Positions 22,938-35,009 of a DNA stretch of 64,000 nucleotides are shown here, in pieces. The DNA is taken from contig OX104127.1 of the NCBI GenBank assembly GCA_944470555.2, positions 51,202,934-51,266,933 on the forward strand. Direction: 5' to 3'. The position numbers and the translations under genes were made by a program. Positions within the stretch are counted from its first letter, which is position 1; the number at the start of each line of letters is the position of its first letter. A model generated the notes under the pieces. That model made no database searches, had not been told where the DNA came from, and saw nothing but the letters and a program-made list of their open reading frames with translations. The stretch is from Heterobilharzia americana. Lineage: Eukaryota > Platyhelminthes > Trematoda > Strigeidida > Schistosomatidae.

Positions 22938-23450
22938 CCAATATCCAATATCCAATATTGATAGTGCGAGCGTAGAAAACTAGTAGTTTTTGATCTCTCG
23001 CGTCTAGTTCTTAGGGCTTGGTTCCAGTTGTTCGGTTCACTCCTGCAGTGGACGAGGAAATACCCTCTGCTTTCTTGCTTTTAGCTTCGGTGAGGTGGAT
23101 GTTTTGTGGGTTAGTAGGTTGTAATTTGTAGAGTGATTAGGGAGCTACGGGCTGCTGGGAAGTTTAGAGAACAACCGTGACTCCTGTCTGTGTAGGTACC
23201 TGAAAGAGAATATTAAGGTAGTGGTAAAGGAATGAAGAGAGAAGTAAGGAAGAGTAAAAAAATAAATAAATAAATAAATAAAATAAAAAAAAAAAAAAAA
23301 AATAAATAAATAAAATTAAAAACAAAAATAATAGTAATAATAATGTAGGGAAGAGGAAAGGGAAGGAGAATAAAAGAAGGGGTGAAAAGAGAAATGAGAA
23401 CGAAAGAAAAGTATTTGGGAATTGCGCGAATGGTCGCGTGGGTTTGGTTC

Positions 23451-26347
23451 CTACAGAAGAATTAGTAGGTAATGTGGGTGTATTAAGGAGAGAGATAGTG
23501 AGTGGTAGTTAGGAGGGAGTTGGGGGTACTGAGGTTGGTGACTACCTGAGTACGTCCGTGGTAGTCCATGCGAGGTGACATAACTGTCTAATCGCCTCTT
23601 GAAAGAGTCGATTGAAGGAGCTATAACGATGTGTCGCGGTAAGGCATTCCATAAAGCACATACTCTCAGGGAGAAAAATTTGGACCTGAGTGTGGTGTTG
23701 GCTCTCTGGTGTGCTATCTTAAAGGGGTTTCCTCGTGAAGATCGTTCAGTTGCAGGCAAAATTGATTTGTTTGCATGGTCTGCCTGATGGGCGATCTTGT
23801 ATGCCATAATGAGGTCACCCCTTTTCCTGCGATAACCCAAGGTAAATAGGTTGAGGTGTTTAAGTCTTTCAGGATACGTCTTTCCCCTTAGCCCCACAAC
23901 TGATTTTGTTGCAGTTCTTTGTATTCTTTCAAGGAGATTAGAGTCTCTCTTGAGTGTTGGAGGAGCCACCGTATTGAAGACCTCTAGGTGCGGCCGCACG
24001 TAGGATTTGAAAATGGTAAGGAAGAGTTCGGGAGTGAGGGCGCCAAGCTGTCTACGCAGAAAGTGTAGAATGGCGTTCGCTCTGGTTGTCATACCTTTGT
24101 AGTTGGAGCTGGTGTCCAAGGTGTCGGAGAAGTTGAGCCCCAAATCTTTCTCCATGGACACTCTGGTGATAGCACGGTTGCTCAACATGTACTGGAAGTC
24201 GGTCGTACTTGCCTCATTTTTACTGATGTGCATTACTTTGCACTTTTCCAGTTGAAGCTCAGACCATTTTCCGACGACCAGAGCTCGAGTTGCTGCAAGT
24301 CCTTTTGTAGTGCTGCACAGTCGGCTTCTTCGTTTACCACCCTCCAAATTTTTATGTCGTCAGCGAAGAGGAGGATGGGTGAGGATATTTTGTCTGGCAG
24401 ATCGTTGACAAAGAGGAGGAACAGAAGCGGTCCTAGGATTGCTCCTTGGGATACTCCTGACGTCGACGGTCTCCACTCCGACCTTATTCTGTTCACTTTA
24501 GTGCAGAACTGCCTCCCTTCCAGGTACTCCTTGAACCAAGAGAGTAGGGGTCCACTTATACCAGCTGACATGATCTTGTGAAGCAGTACTGTGGGTGGGA
24601 CACTGTCAAATGCTTTGGCTAGGTCGAGAAATACAGCATGTACAGGTTTTCTATTATCCCAGCTTTGTGTCCAGTCGTCCCAGGCAGTTAGTAAGTTGGT
24701 GGCACATGAGCGACCACTACGAAAGCCGTGCTGAGCAGTGTGGACAGTGTTTTCTCTATTGAGGAATTCCCAGATGGTGTCAGCTACCAGGCTTTCCAAC
24801 ACTTTCGACACAATAGGGAGTAGGGCAATCGGCCTGTAGCTGCCAGGGTTTTTTCTGTCTCCTCCCTTGAAGATGGGTGACAAGATGGCACTCTTCCATT
24901 CTTTAGGGAGTTTGCACGAGTCTATTGAGTGCTCAAAGAGGTTGCGAAGTGGTTTGGTAAGCACCTCGGCGCAGTTTTTCAGAACCACTGGTTTCAGATT
25001 ATCGCAGCCAGGGGACTTGCCCGGACGTAGCCTAGATAGCTTCTCGAACACCTTTTTCTCTGTAATAGAGACGTGACAGAGGTATTCGTTATTTGCGACC
25101 TGGTCGGTGTCGTGGCGAGTCGGTGTGGATCTTGTGTCAGTGCTGAGTTGGGCTTGGAAGTGTGAGCTCAAAAGCTCGGCAATCTCTAGACTGCTTAGCA
25201 CACTCCCGTCATGGCCTGTGACAAGATTCACTCCCTTACTGGTCGACTTTCTTCTTGACATGAAGCGGTACAGGTTTTTGGGGTTGCTTTGTAACCTCGC
25301 TGCCAAGTTTGTTTGGTAGGAAAATCTGTCGTTACGCACTCTAATGTTACAGAGATTGCGAATCCTTTTATAGTTCAAGAAGTCAGACTCCCTGCGTGAT
25401 GTAAGCCACTTGAACCAAGCCTGCTTCTTGCTCCGGATAAGCCTCTCTGTCCCACGCTTTAACCATGAGGTTCTCATTGATTGTCTGTGTGTTACTTCTG
25501 GTACACTGTGACTGATGGCCCCAGTGATTATTTTCTTCACCTCCAACCAGTGTTCATCTATTGTGAGATGAGTCCAGTCCACTGGCCATGATGCATTCAT
25601 GAGGTAGTCCCTCATGGTCTCATAGTTGGCCTTGCTGTAGCAAGGGAAGGTGTTGGGCGTCTCCAGTTGCAGAGCCTCCCTAGTTATCATGGAGAAGGTG
25701 ATTACAGCGTGGTCACTGAGGCCAAGGGGAGGTTGGATGCAAACATCCTCAATGAGAAGTTCATCGTTCGTCAGAACGTAGTCAAGGCGCGATGCGTTTC
25801 CGTTAGGTCCCCAGCGTGTAGCATCACCCACTTTCTCTGAGAGGCCAGCAGTCTTAATTGCATCCTTCAGCTTCTGATTGAAGGATCTGATGCGTCTCCC
25901 TTCCGTCTCGAAGAGGATGGACGGGGTGTTGAAGTCGCCGGCAATGACTACGGAATCGTAATTTGCAGAGGAAGTCGTTAAGATAGCCTTGATGATCATT
26001 TCCTTATGTGTAGGGGAGCAGGTGGGGGACCGATATATGACTCCGAGCAAATATTTGGTACTGTGGAGAGTGAAGTAGCACCATAGGGACTCTGGGAGCT
26101 GGGTTAAGGCCGTATCGCTAACCATCCTTGCCTTTAAACAAGAGTTTACGTAGATAGCCACTCCTCCTCCTGCTCTATGTTCCCTGTCCCTGCGGAAGAG
26201 TTCCATGCCAGTAACATGCATCTCTTCGTCGGAGATGTCCGATGAGAGCCAGGATTCGGTGATGAATATGATGTCGGAGTGCTGATGTGCACGCAGCGTC
26301 CTCATTTCTGCTACCTTCCCTCTTAGCCCCCTAACGTTGCTGTACAT
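23451..26347 (-). pseudogene. CR1 ORF2 (endonuclease + reverse transcriptase), one frameshift
   Basis: The 704-codon main frame (24,233-26,347) has an APE-type endonuclease at residues 1-220: N near residue 4 (YSNVRGL), E31 (ITESW), GDFN 137-140, LDYV near 188-191 and SDH 211-213. The RT follows with GSYRPIALLP near 502-511, motif A FLDLAKAFD with D575, SQGAILGPLLF near 633-643 and motif C FADD at 661-664. Near 24,250 one base is missing compared with copy 2 (SFNLEKCK becomes SFNWKSAK). The rest of the thumb continues in another frame as the 298-codon piece 23,451-24,347. No APE or RT catalytic motif is lost, so this is a recently disabled enzyme. Expected role: nicking the target and priming reverse transcription of its own RNA. 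Confidence 0.9.
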
Positions 26348-26539
26348 ACATATTAGAGTGTGCCTGGTGAGGGGGAGGTCTGGTTGTGTATTTTCGCAGG
26401 ATGACAGCTTATGTGGTTGGGTCTACCCTCGCCAGTCCTCATAGGACTGGCATTGTTCCGTTTTTTGGTGTTTTGTTATTAACTTGGGTGGGGGCTGTGG
26501 CAGTGGTAGCTTCTTTACTTGATGTATCTAACTCACTGG

Positions 26540-28141
26540 TCAGCGCCTGTGTGACGACCACTGACTCCAGGGTCTTGGTGGTTGTCGTCTCTCCTCTTGC
26601 CTTGTGGGTCTAGGCTTACTTTCACATATACGTATTGAGCCACCCATGCGATCCTTCGCATTATACCATGCCTGTAGAACGTCTGTGAGGGAGGCATGTG
26701 AGTCGAACTGGACGGCGAGTAGTCTGGGATTGGGTATGGTCTTCAGGTGCGCTGGCCTTGGCAGTCTACTGACGCTGTTGGCCGGTATACTGTTGAGACC
26801 AACTTTGGTTGAGAGCCATTGCCATTGTTGGACGTCATGAAAGTACCGATCTTTGACCGAGCGGTCACTTGGCAATTCTGGAATCCCATGTACAACTATA
26901 GTGTTGTTTCTGTTGGGATTTCCAACCGCTGACTTTCTCTCCTCCTCTCTTATTGACCATGGCTTGTCAGGCCTGGCCCGAATTTTACAGGCATTAACAA
27001 CGTCCGGTTGTCGCGAGAGGAGGAGTGTGTCTTCAGCCTCTTTGGTAGTATTTAGGGACACACGTAGAGGGGGTGGCTTATCTCGGGGTGCACGGCTTCC
27101 TCGAGAAAGGCGACATAAAGTTGCAGGGAGGGGAGGGAGTCCTAGCATCTGACAGTAGTCGGTCCACATTCGGCTGTCAAACCGTTCCCTCTCGACCAAC
27201 AATGAGTCTGTCGATACATCGACGTTGAACAAAATGATCGAGTTGGTCCTCCTGTGACCTGGGTTCGTTGTGGGTGGCACGCTTGACTTCCCAATGGGTT
27301 TGAGTAATTCCACTGGTTGTTTCTCAGTCACGGTGTGTAAGGTGTTTGGAATGGGTTTCGTAGAGGCTTTAGCGGTCGATGTCTTTGGCCATACGCTTGA
27401 CGTCCCCTGGGGCCGGGTAGGAGGTATGGAGACTTGACCTAATATGGTCCCCACGCGAGGTGGCGTGCCGGCAGCTGGAGCTCTAGGTCTGTTTCCAGGT
27501 CTCTCTGTGTTATCTTTTGGTGTTAACCCTACTTTATTCGAGGGTGCTGGTAGCTTTTGCGTGGCGGAGAGCATCTCCTTCAGGCTTTCTGTGCGCAGTG
27601 CGGGCATTTTCCTGCACTCTGGACAGATGTACCAGAACCACTTGCATGGTTGTCTCTTCATCAACTTATAGTATTGTCGGGGGACTTTGGTGTCGCAGTG
27701 ACAATGCGCCCATCGTTGACATAGGTTGCATGCAAATGCCTCATCGACTACCGAAACAACTTTGGTGCAAACACTGCAGCCATCGGGTGTCGTAATACAG
27801 CATTCCTTGCATGAATTAGGTGCTACGGATTGTGACGAACTGCCTGTGGCTGCCTTGTGCTGAAGCCTTTTACGTCGTCTTCTATTTCCAGGCATGGTAT
27901 GATCCTTGCTCAAGATAGGACTAGTTTGTGACGGGCTAGTGCTACTCTGTGTCACCTGTCTGATGGCTACTGGAATTCTAGAAACATGGGTTGGCCACTT
28001 CTTTAGAAGTTCGGTGTTCTGCCCTACCTCTGTTTGCATTCTAGTACAGACTAGTGTGTTGTTTAGGGTGTTTTTGGCCGTTTTTGTGCACGACCGCGTT
28101 ATCCGTGTCAAAGCTTCAGACCTAGCGTTTTGGGCAGACAT
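26540..28141 (-). pseudogene. CR1 ORF1 protein with PHD-like zinc finger, C-terminus frameshifted
   Basis: 533 codons from ATG. A zinc-finger region at residues 122-176 has CSVC (122-125), CNLC (138-141), H146 and CPEC (173-176), a PHD-like arrangement known from CR1-clade ORF1 proteins and presumably used for RNA or protein binding. A Pro/Thr-rich linker and a basic C-terminal part (PRPTRQEERRQPPRP) follow. Compared with copy 2, one base is missing near 26,572, so the last ~50 residues (VAVTQALTSELDTL... to PGTL) are replaced by a short SQWSSHRR tail. The start codon is intact here and lost in copy 2. Confidence 0.85.
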
Positions 28142-28626
28142 GTCGCTATGATATAAACTTCTTAGGAAAACAAGTAGTTAACAACAATAAGAGGGTTGAA
28201 GACTGAATGCAGCAAAAGGACAGAATAGAAAAGGGAAGATAATTTATGTTGGCTCACCTTCAGACACTTGTCACTTGATCCTCTGCTCTTGACCAACGAG
28301 TTTAACCGTAAGCTCCAGATGCGTATGTATAACCAGGAAAGATATTTCCTGGGGAATGACCTCCGAGGAGAACCGAGAGCTAAGGCAGTTTGGCAGTTGA
28401 AACGCCCAAGAACCACTGACAGGAGGTGGACCGGTTGGTTCAAAGGAATAATAATGCCAATTTTCAACTGTTGAGAAGTGGGCTGACGAATACGCAGGGG
28501 TGAGGTGCGTGGACGGACAGAAGTGCTGCAAACGTTCGATCTTTTTAGATTGAGTATTGTAAGTGGGAGTTTTTCAATGTGGAAAAATCCAAAAGCTGAG
28601 AGACGAGAGAAAACACGTCACTATTC
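28142..28626 (-). other. 5' UTR / putative internal promoter region of CR1 copy 1
   Basis: Homologous to 32,830-33,297 upstream of ORF1 in copy 2. The final 19 bases (to 28,626) have no counterpart in copy 2, so they are either the true 5' end or extra bases added at integration. Confidence 0.6.
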
Positions 28627-28801
28627 AATTTGGACCTCAGTATGGTGTTGGCTCTCTGGCGTGCTGTCTTAGTAGGGTTTTCTCCTGAAGATCGTCGAGT
28701 TGCAGGCAAAACTTATTTGTTTGCGTGGTCCGCCTTATGGGCGATCTTGTATGCCATAATAAGGTCACCCCTCTTCCTGCCATAGCCCAAGGTAAAGAGG
28801 T

Positions 28802-29491
28802 TTAGGTGTTTAAGTCTTTCAGGTACGTCTTTCCCTTTAGTCCCACAACTGATTTTGTCGCAGTTCTTTGTATTTTTTCAAGGAGATTAGAGTCTCTCTT
28901 GAGTGTTGGAGGAGCCACGGTATTGAAGACCTCTAGATGTGGCCGCATGTAGGATTTGAAAATGGTGAGGAAGAGTTTGGGAGTGAGGGTGTCAAGCAGT
29001 CTACGCCAAAAGTGCATGAAGGCATTCGCCCCGGTTGTCACACCTTTGTAATTGGAGCTGGTGTCCAAGGTGTCGGAGAATTTGGGCCCAAACCTTTCTC
29101 CATGGACACTTGCGACAGCACAGTTGCTCAATATGTACTGGAAGTGGGTCGTACTTGCCTCATTTTTACTGGTGTGCATTGCTTTGCACTTTTCCAGGTT
29201 GAAGCTAAGGCTATTTTCCAACGACCAGAGCTCGAGTTGCTGCAGGTCCTTTTGTAGCGCTGTACAATCAGCTTCTTCGTCAGTGAAGAGGGGGATGGGT
29301 GAGGGTATTTTATCTGGCAGGTAGTTACCAAACAGGAGGAACAGAAGCGGTCCTAGGATTGCTCCTTGGGATATTTCTGACGTCGAGGGTCTCCACTCCG
29401 ACCTTATTCTGTTCACTTTAGTGCAGAACTGCCTCCCTTCCAGGCACTCCTTGAACCAAGAGAGTAGGGGCTCACCGATACCAGTTGACAC
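28802..29491 (-). pseudogene. CR1 copy 2 ORF2, RT palm/thumb piece
   Basis: 229 codons beginning STGIGEPLLSWFKECLEGRQ, corresponding to copy 1 ORF2 from about residue 594 onward. A deletion of about nine codons removes the FADD box. It ends in KGKTYLKDLNT, where copy 1 reads RGKTYPERLKHLN. Confidence 0.8.
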
Positions 29492-29637
29492 GATCTTGTG
29501 GGTGGGACACTGTCAAATGCTTTGGCTCGGTCAAGAAAGACAACATGTACTGGTTCTCTGTTGTCCCAGCTTAGTGTCTAGTCGCCCGAGGTGGTCAGTA
29601 AGTTGGCGGCACTTGGGCGACCACTCTGAAATTCATG

Positions 29638-30383
29638 CTAACCATTATGTGCTATGTTTTCCTTATCGAGGAATTTCCAGATAGTGTCAGCTATCAGGCT
29701 TTTCAACGCTTTCGACACAGCAGGGAGCAGAGCAATTGGCATGTAGCTGCCAGGGCTTTTTCTGTCTCCTCCCTTGAAGATGGGTGACAAGATGGCGCTC
29801 TTCCATTCTTTAGGGAGCTTGCATGACTCTATTGAGTGCTCAAAGAGGTTGCGAAGCGGTTTAGTAGGCGCCTGGGCGCAGTTTTTCAGAACCACTGGTT
29901 TTAGGTTATTGCAGCCAGGGACTTGCCTGGACGTAGCCTAGATAGTTTCTCGGACACCTTTTTCTCTGCAGTTGAGATGTGACAGAGGTATTCGTTATTT
30001 ACGACCTGGTCGGTGTCGTAACGAGTCGGTGGGGATTTGGTGTCGGTACTAAGTTGGGCTTGGAAGTGTGAGCTCAGAAGCTCGGTGATCTCTAAACCGC
30101 TTAATACACTGTCATCAGGAACTGTGGTAAGATTCACTCCCTTGCTGGTTGACTTTCTTCTCGACATGGAGCGGTAAAGGTTTTTGAGATTGCTTTGTAA
30201 CCTCCCCGTCAGGTTTGTTTGATAGGAGAATCTGTCGCTTCGCACTCTAATGTTACAGCGGTTGCGAAACCTTTTGTGGTTCAAGAAGTCAGACTCCCCG
30301 CGTGATGTACACCACTTGAACCAAGCCTGCTTCTTGCTCCGGATAAGCCTCTCCGCCCCACACTTTAACCACGAGGTTCCCAC
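29638..30383 (-). pseudogene. CR1 copy 2 ORF2, connector and RT fingers pieces
   Basis: Two frames (29,638-29,895 and 29,901-30,383) match copy 1 ORF2 residues about 290-535. They include LSRLRPGKS, WKSAILSPIFKGGDRK and a mutated GSYMPIALLP. A frameshift near 29,898 separates them. Confidence 0.75.
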
Positions 30384-31073
30384 TGATAGTCTGTGTTACT
30401 TCTGGTACACTGTGACTGATAGCCCCGGTGATTATTAACTTGACCTCCAACCAGTGTCCATCTATTGTGAGATGAGCCCAGTCTGCTGGCCATGATGCAT
30501 TCATGAGATAGCCCCTCATGGTCTCATGGTTGGTCTTGCTGTAGCAAGGAAAGGTGTTGGGCGTTTCCAGTTGCAGGGCCTCCCTCCAGCGTATGGCATC
30601 ACCCACTTTTTCTGAGAGGCCGGCGGTCTTAATTGCATCCTTCAACTTCTGATTGGAGGATCTAATGCATCTTCCCTCCCAGTTGAAGCCGCCGGCGATG
30701 ACTACGGAATCGTAATTTGCAGAGGAAGTCATGTAGGGGAGCTGGTGGGGGACCGATATATGACTCCAAGCAGGTATTTGGTACGGTGGAGAGTGAAGCA
30801 GCATCAGAGAGAATCTGGGAGCTGGATTAGGGTGATATCGCTAACTCCCTCGCCTTTGGAAGAGAGTTTAAGTAGAGAGCCGCTCCCCCTCCTGCTGTGA
30901 GCTCTCCGTCCCTGTGGAAGAGTTCCATGCCGGTGACATGCATCCTTCCGTTGGGATGTCCGGCGAGAGCCAGGATTCGGTGATGAATATGATGTTGGAG
31001 TGCTCATGTTTACGCAGCGTCCTCATTTCTGCTACCTTCCCCCTTAGTCCCCTAACTTTGCTGTACATACATA

Positions 31074-32308
31074 TTAGAGTGTGCCTGGTGAGAGGGGTGG
31101 TTTGTTGTGTATTTTCGCTGGACGAGCGCTCACGTGGTTGGGTCTAGCGTCGCCAGTCCTCATAGGACTGGCATCGTTCCGTTTTTGTGTTTTGTTTTCA
31201 ACTTGGGTGGGGGCTGTGGCAGTGGGGGCTTCTTTACTCAGTGTATCTAATTCACTGGTCAGCGCCTGTGTGACGGCCACTGGCTCCTGAGGTCTTGGTG
31301 GTTGCCGTCTCTCCTCTTGCCTCGTGGGTCTAGGCTTACTTACGTATTGAGCCACCCACGCGATCTTTCGCATTATATCACGCGTGTGGAACGTCTGTGA
31401 GGGAGGCATATGGGTCGAACTGGACGGCGAGTAGTCTGGGATTGGGTATGGATTCCAGACGCGCTGGCCTCAGCAGTCTACTGACGCTGTTGGCCGTTAT
31501 ACCGTCGAGACCAACTTTGGTTGAGAGCCGTTGCCATTGTTGGACGTCATGAAAGTACCGATCTTTAACCGAGCGGCCACTTGGCAATTCTGGAATCCCA
31601 TGTACAACTTTAGTATTGTTTCTGTCGTGATTTCCAACCGCTGACTTTCTCTACTCCTCTCTTATTGACCGTGGCTTGTCAGGCCTAGCCCGAATTTTAC
31701 AGGCCTTAACAACGTCCGGTTGTCGCGAGAGAAGGAGTGTGTCTTCAGCCTCTTTGGTAGTATTCAGGGACACACGTAAAGGGGGTGGCTTGTCTCGGGG
31801 TGCATGGCTTCCTCGAGAAAGATGACACAAAGTCTCAGCGTCCCAGCATCTGACAGTAGTCGGTCCACATTCGGCTGTCAAACCTTTCCCTCCCGGCCAA
31901 CGATGAGTCTGACGATGCATCGACGTTGAACAAAATGATCGAGTTGGTCCTCCTGTGACCTGGGTTAGTTGTGGGTGGCACGCCCAACTTCCCAATGGGT
32001 TTGAGTAATTCCACTGGTTGTTTCTCAGTCACCGCGTGTGGAAAGTTTGGAGTGAGTTTCGCGGAGGGTCCAGCGGTCGATGTCTTTGGCCATGCGCTTG
32101 AAATTCGCTGAGGCCGGGTAGGAGGCATGGAGACTTGACTTGATGTGGTCCCCACGCGAGGTGGCGTGCCCACAGCTGGAGCTCTAGGTCTGTTTCCAGG
32201 TCTCTGTGTGTTATCTTTTGGTGTTAACCCTACTTTATTCGAGGGTGCTGGTAGCTTTTGCGTGGCGGAGAGCATCTCCTTCAGGCTTTCTGTGCGCAGT
32301 GCGGGCAT
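31074..32308 (-). pseudogene. CR1 copy 2 ORF1 remnants
   Basis: Frames 31,835-32,308, 31,651-31,995, 31,378-31,587 and 31,074-31,409 together cover ORF1 downstream of the zinc finger. The finger itself lies in 32,351-32,647 but has lost the CNLC pair (reads ALACNQWAHRHCD). The C-terminal frame ends SPGTL just before the endonuclease start, which probably shows the ancestral ORF1 end. Confidence 0.75.
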
Positions 32309-33297
32309 TTTCCTGCACTCTGGACAGATGTACCAGAACCACTTGCGTGGTTATCTCTTCATCAGCTTATAGTATTGTCGGGAGACTAAGGTATCGCAAT
32401 GGCGATGCGCCCATTGGTTGCATGCAAGTGCCTCATCGACTACCGAAACAACTTTAATGCAAACGCTGCAGCCATCGGGTGTCGTAATGCAGCCTTCTTT
32501 CCACGAAGAAGGTGCTACGGATTGTGGCGAACCGCCTGTGGCTGCCTTGTCCTGAAGCCTTTCACGCCGTCTTCTATTTTCAGGCATGGCATGATCCTTT
32601 CCCAAGATGGGACTGGTTTGTGACGGGCTAGTGCTACTCTGTGTCACCTGTCTGATGGCGACTGGAATTCTAGGAACATGGGTTGGCCACTTCTTTAGAA
32701 GTTCGGTGTTCTGCTGTGCCTCTATTTGTCTGTGGGTACAGACTGGTGTTGTCCCGGCGCTATAGTCCCTTTTTGTGCACGACAGCGTTATCCGTGTCAG
32801 AGCTTCGGATCTAGCGTTTTGGGCAGAGATGTAACTATAATATAAACTTCTTGGGAAAACAAATAGTTAACAGAAATAACAGGGTTGAAGACTGAATGCA
32901 GTAAAAGGACAGAATAGATAGGGGAAGAAAATTTATGTTGACTCACCTTCAGACACTTGTCACCTGCTCCTCTGCTCTTGGTCAAAGAGTTTAACCGTAA
33001 GCTCCGGGTGTGTATGTATAACCAGGAAAGATATTTCCTAGGGACTGACCTCTGAGGAGAACCGAGAGCTAAGGCAGTCTGGCAGTTGAAACTCCCAAGA
33101 ACCACTGACAGGAGGTAGACCGGTCGGTTCAAGGGAATAATAATGCCAGTTTTCAACTGTTGAGAAGTCAGCTGACGAATACGCAGCGGTGAAGTGCGTG
33201 CAGGAACAGAAGTGCCGCAAACGTTCGATCTTTTTAGATTGAGTACCACGAGTGGGAGTTTTTCACTGTGGAAAAATCCAAGAGCTGGGAGACGAGC

Positions 33298-35009
33298 GTG
33301 CCAACTGGTATCCCTCTTGTTAAATCCATTATATGAAGATAATATTTACTATCATCTAAACTTTATCACTGCATACGCTTAGAAGTGATATTTTCTCACC
33401 CATTTCATTATTAGCAGGAGCTTCTGATGTTTTTAATAGAGTTTAATGACATTTCGTCTGCACCATTTGGGACCCGTAAAATCTTGTAGATTTTTCGACG
33501 TACATCAATGTGATGATGCCTGTAAGCTGGCCTCCTCCATGTTGGGTTACTAATGTGAGAATAAAACATTTACCCATTTATTCATGCCCTGACCTGTAAG
33601 TCCTCACTTCTCACTATGTCTCACGGACAAAACCACAACAACTTGGACAACTTCAGTAATTAAGTGGCTCAGCTATACCTCCCACTTATTACCGTCAGTA
33701 ATGGGGACATCTTCAGATATACTTCCATCAATAAGGCATTACGAAAACGCAATGGGTGGCATATTTTTAATCAGAATATACACATGAAACCTGGAGCAAT
33801 ACACATAGCAGTTGACGTGATACTTCAAGTACGCGTTGAAATATAAATGTAACTTCCTTGTTCCCCGGCTCCTCCCCCCATCTTCTCTTTTGTCGTAAAC
33901 GGAACCTTGGAAACTTGCGATAAGATTGGAGTTACATTACTTTATCAGATCTTTCCTCAGATATAGCCTCCCAGGAGGCAAGCACTTTGGTGGCACTTTG
34001 GTGGCACTTTGGAGATTTTGGACAAGAAACTTCACAAACAATTTTGGGATTACTGCGGGAAATACATCTTCGCACCCGGAGTTGTCAAAAATTTTTCAAA
34101 AAAATTCTAAAGTTGTCAAACTGTGCCCAAACTTTTATTCACAAAAACAAAAAGTTCCTTAGTGCACCCAAACGTTTCCTGCGAAAAAACAGAAAGTCCC
34201 AAAGTGAGGGATTCCTCAGTCTTCAAGAAACTTCTACACAATCTTGTAACCTGTAGTGAACGCTCTTATGGCACCACATGAAGCCTCTTGACACTTATTC
34301 ATCCAGTCTTATGAGGAATCATGCATTTAATGCAGTTTTAATTTGAAGGGTTGGCTGGCGCCATTTTGTCCAATGCGGCTGTAAACTGTATACGAAAATG
34401 CATAAAAAGGCCTGCAACTTTATCTGCAGGTACAGAATCTTTGACTCAACTTCGAAATTCAGCGGAATATCACCGCTTCTCACAGGGTGACGCAGTGCTT
34501 AATGGCGGCCATGATGGGCGTATGTTCAATTTAGCGTGAATAAACAAAACACTGACTTTTCGTCAGGGAGGTGATGTATTGCTGTGAATGTTACTTTTAA
34601 CTGTCCACACGGTATATTGTGACACTTCAGCGGACCTGAAGATACACTTTCTTTTGCTAATACATAGAATCTGCTATGGTACCTCCCTCTGTGTGCATGC
34701 TCTTTCAAACGAAAACACTTGAGTAACTTGCCCAGCGTAACGCTTTTGAGAACGAGCTTGACGAATTGTTTCCCTTTCTTTCTGGATGATTTTTTTATAT
34801 ATCCATTAAGTACGATTCTCATTTCTATCAGAAAATATGACGAAAACATCACAAAAATTTAACATTTGACTTAAAGTGCACTAGTTGACACAAAATCTTT
34901 CAGATTCAGGGTGGTAAGAAAAATGTCCAACGTTTTTTCACCACTAAGTGCTATTACCACGCCTGTAAAAATGATGCGCACCTGTAAATTAAGAAATAAA
35001 CTACCATTG
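33298..35009. other. Non-coding interval, no recognised element
   Basis: A small direct repeat of an 11-mer (GCACTTTGGTG, about three times) lies at 33,980-34,015. An ORF at 34,351-34,539 (plus) and another at 34,526-34,852 (minus) have no recognisable motif. Base composition is locally higher in GC around 34,350-34,520. Confidence 0.4.

Larger units (their letters stand above)
22938..28626 (-). mobile_element. Nearly full-length CR1-clade LINE (copy 1), 5.7 kb
   Basis: Transcribed right to left: 5' UTR 28,142-28,626, ORF1 (26,540-28,141), ORF2 (23,451-26,347), 3' UTR, and a 3' tail of ATATTGG repeats at 22,938. It is flanked by a 66-bp direct repeat of copy 2 sequence. Endonuclease and RT motifs are intact, but I see one single-base deletion in each ORF. 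ORF1 with a PHD-like finger followed by endonuclease-RT is the normal CR1 layout. Overall structure and 5' end agree with copy 2, whose 5' end is near 33,297. Confidence 0.9.
28627..33297 (-). mobile_element. CR1-clade LINE copy 2, host of the copy 1 insertion, decayed
   Basis: It has the same order as copy 1: 5' UTR 32,830-33,297, ORF1 remnants 31,074-32,830, ORF2 remnants 28,627-31,070. Its 3' end is not here but at 19,874-20,404. The ORF1 start codon is ATC instead of ATG (at ~32,827). ORF2 has deletions, including most of the endonuclease middle between 30,590 and 30,840, and the RT motif C region (LFTDEEADC where copy 1 has FADD plus about ten more residues). The ORF1 C-terminus (31,074-31,409) is complete where copy 1 is frameshifted. 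Confidence 0.9.

Noticed and set aside
24867..25319. Plus-strand ORFs inside CR1 copy 1
   Set aside because: Antisense shadows of ORF2.
26604..27795. Plus-strand ORFs opposite ORF1 of copy 1
   Set aside because: Antisense shadows of the 533-codon ORF1; the same shadows recur over copy 2.
33440..33490. Hammerhead motif on the minus strand (GTCCCAAAT...GACGAAATGTC)
   Set aside because: No CTGANGA box precedes stem II, and the stem II pairing is imperfect.
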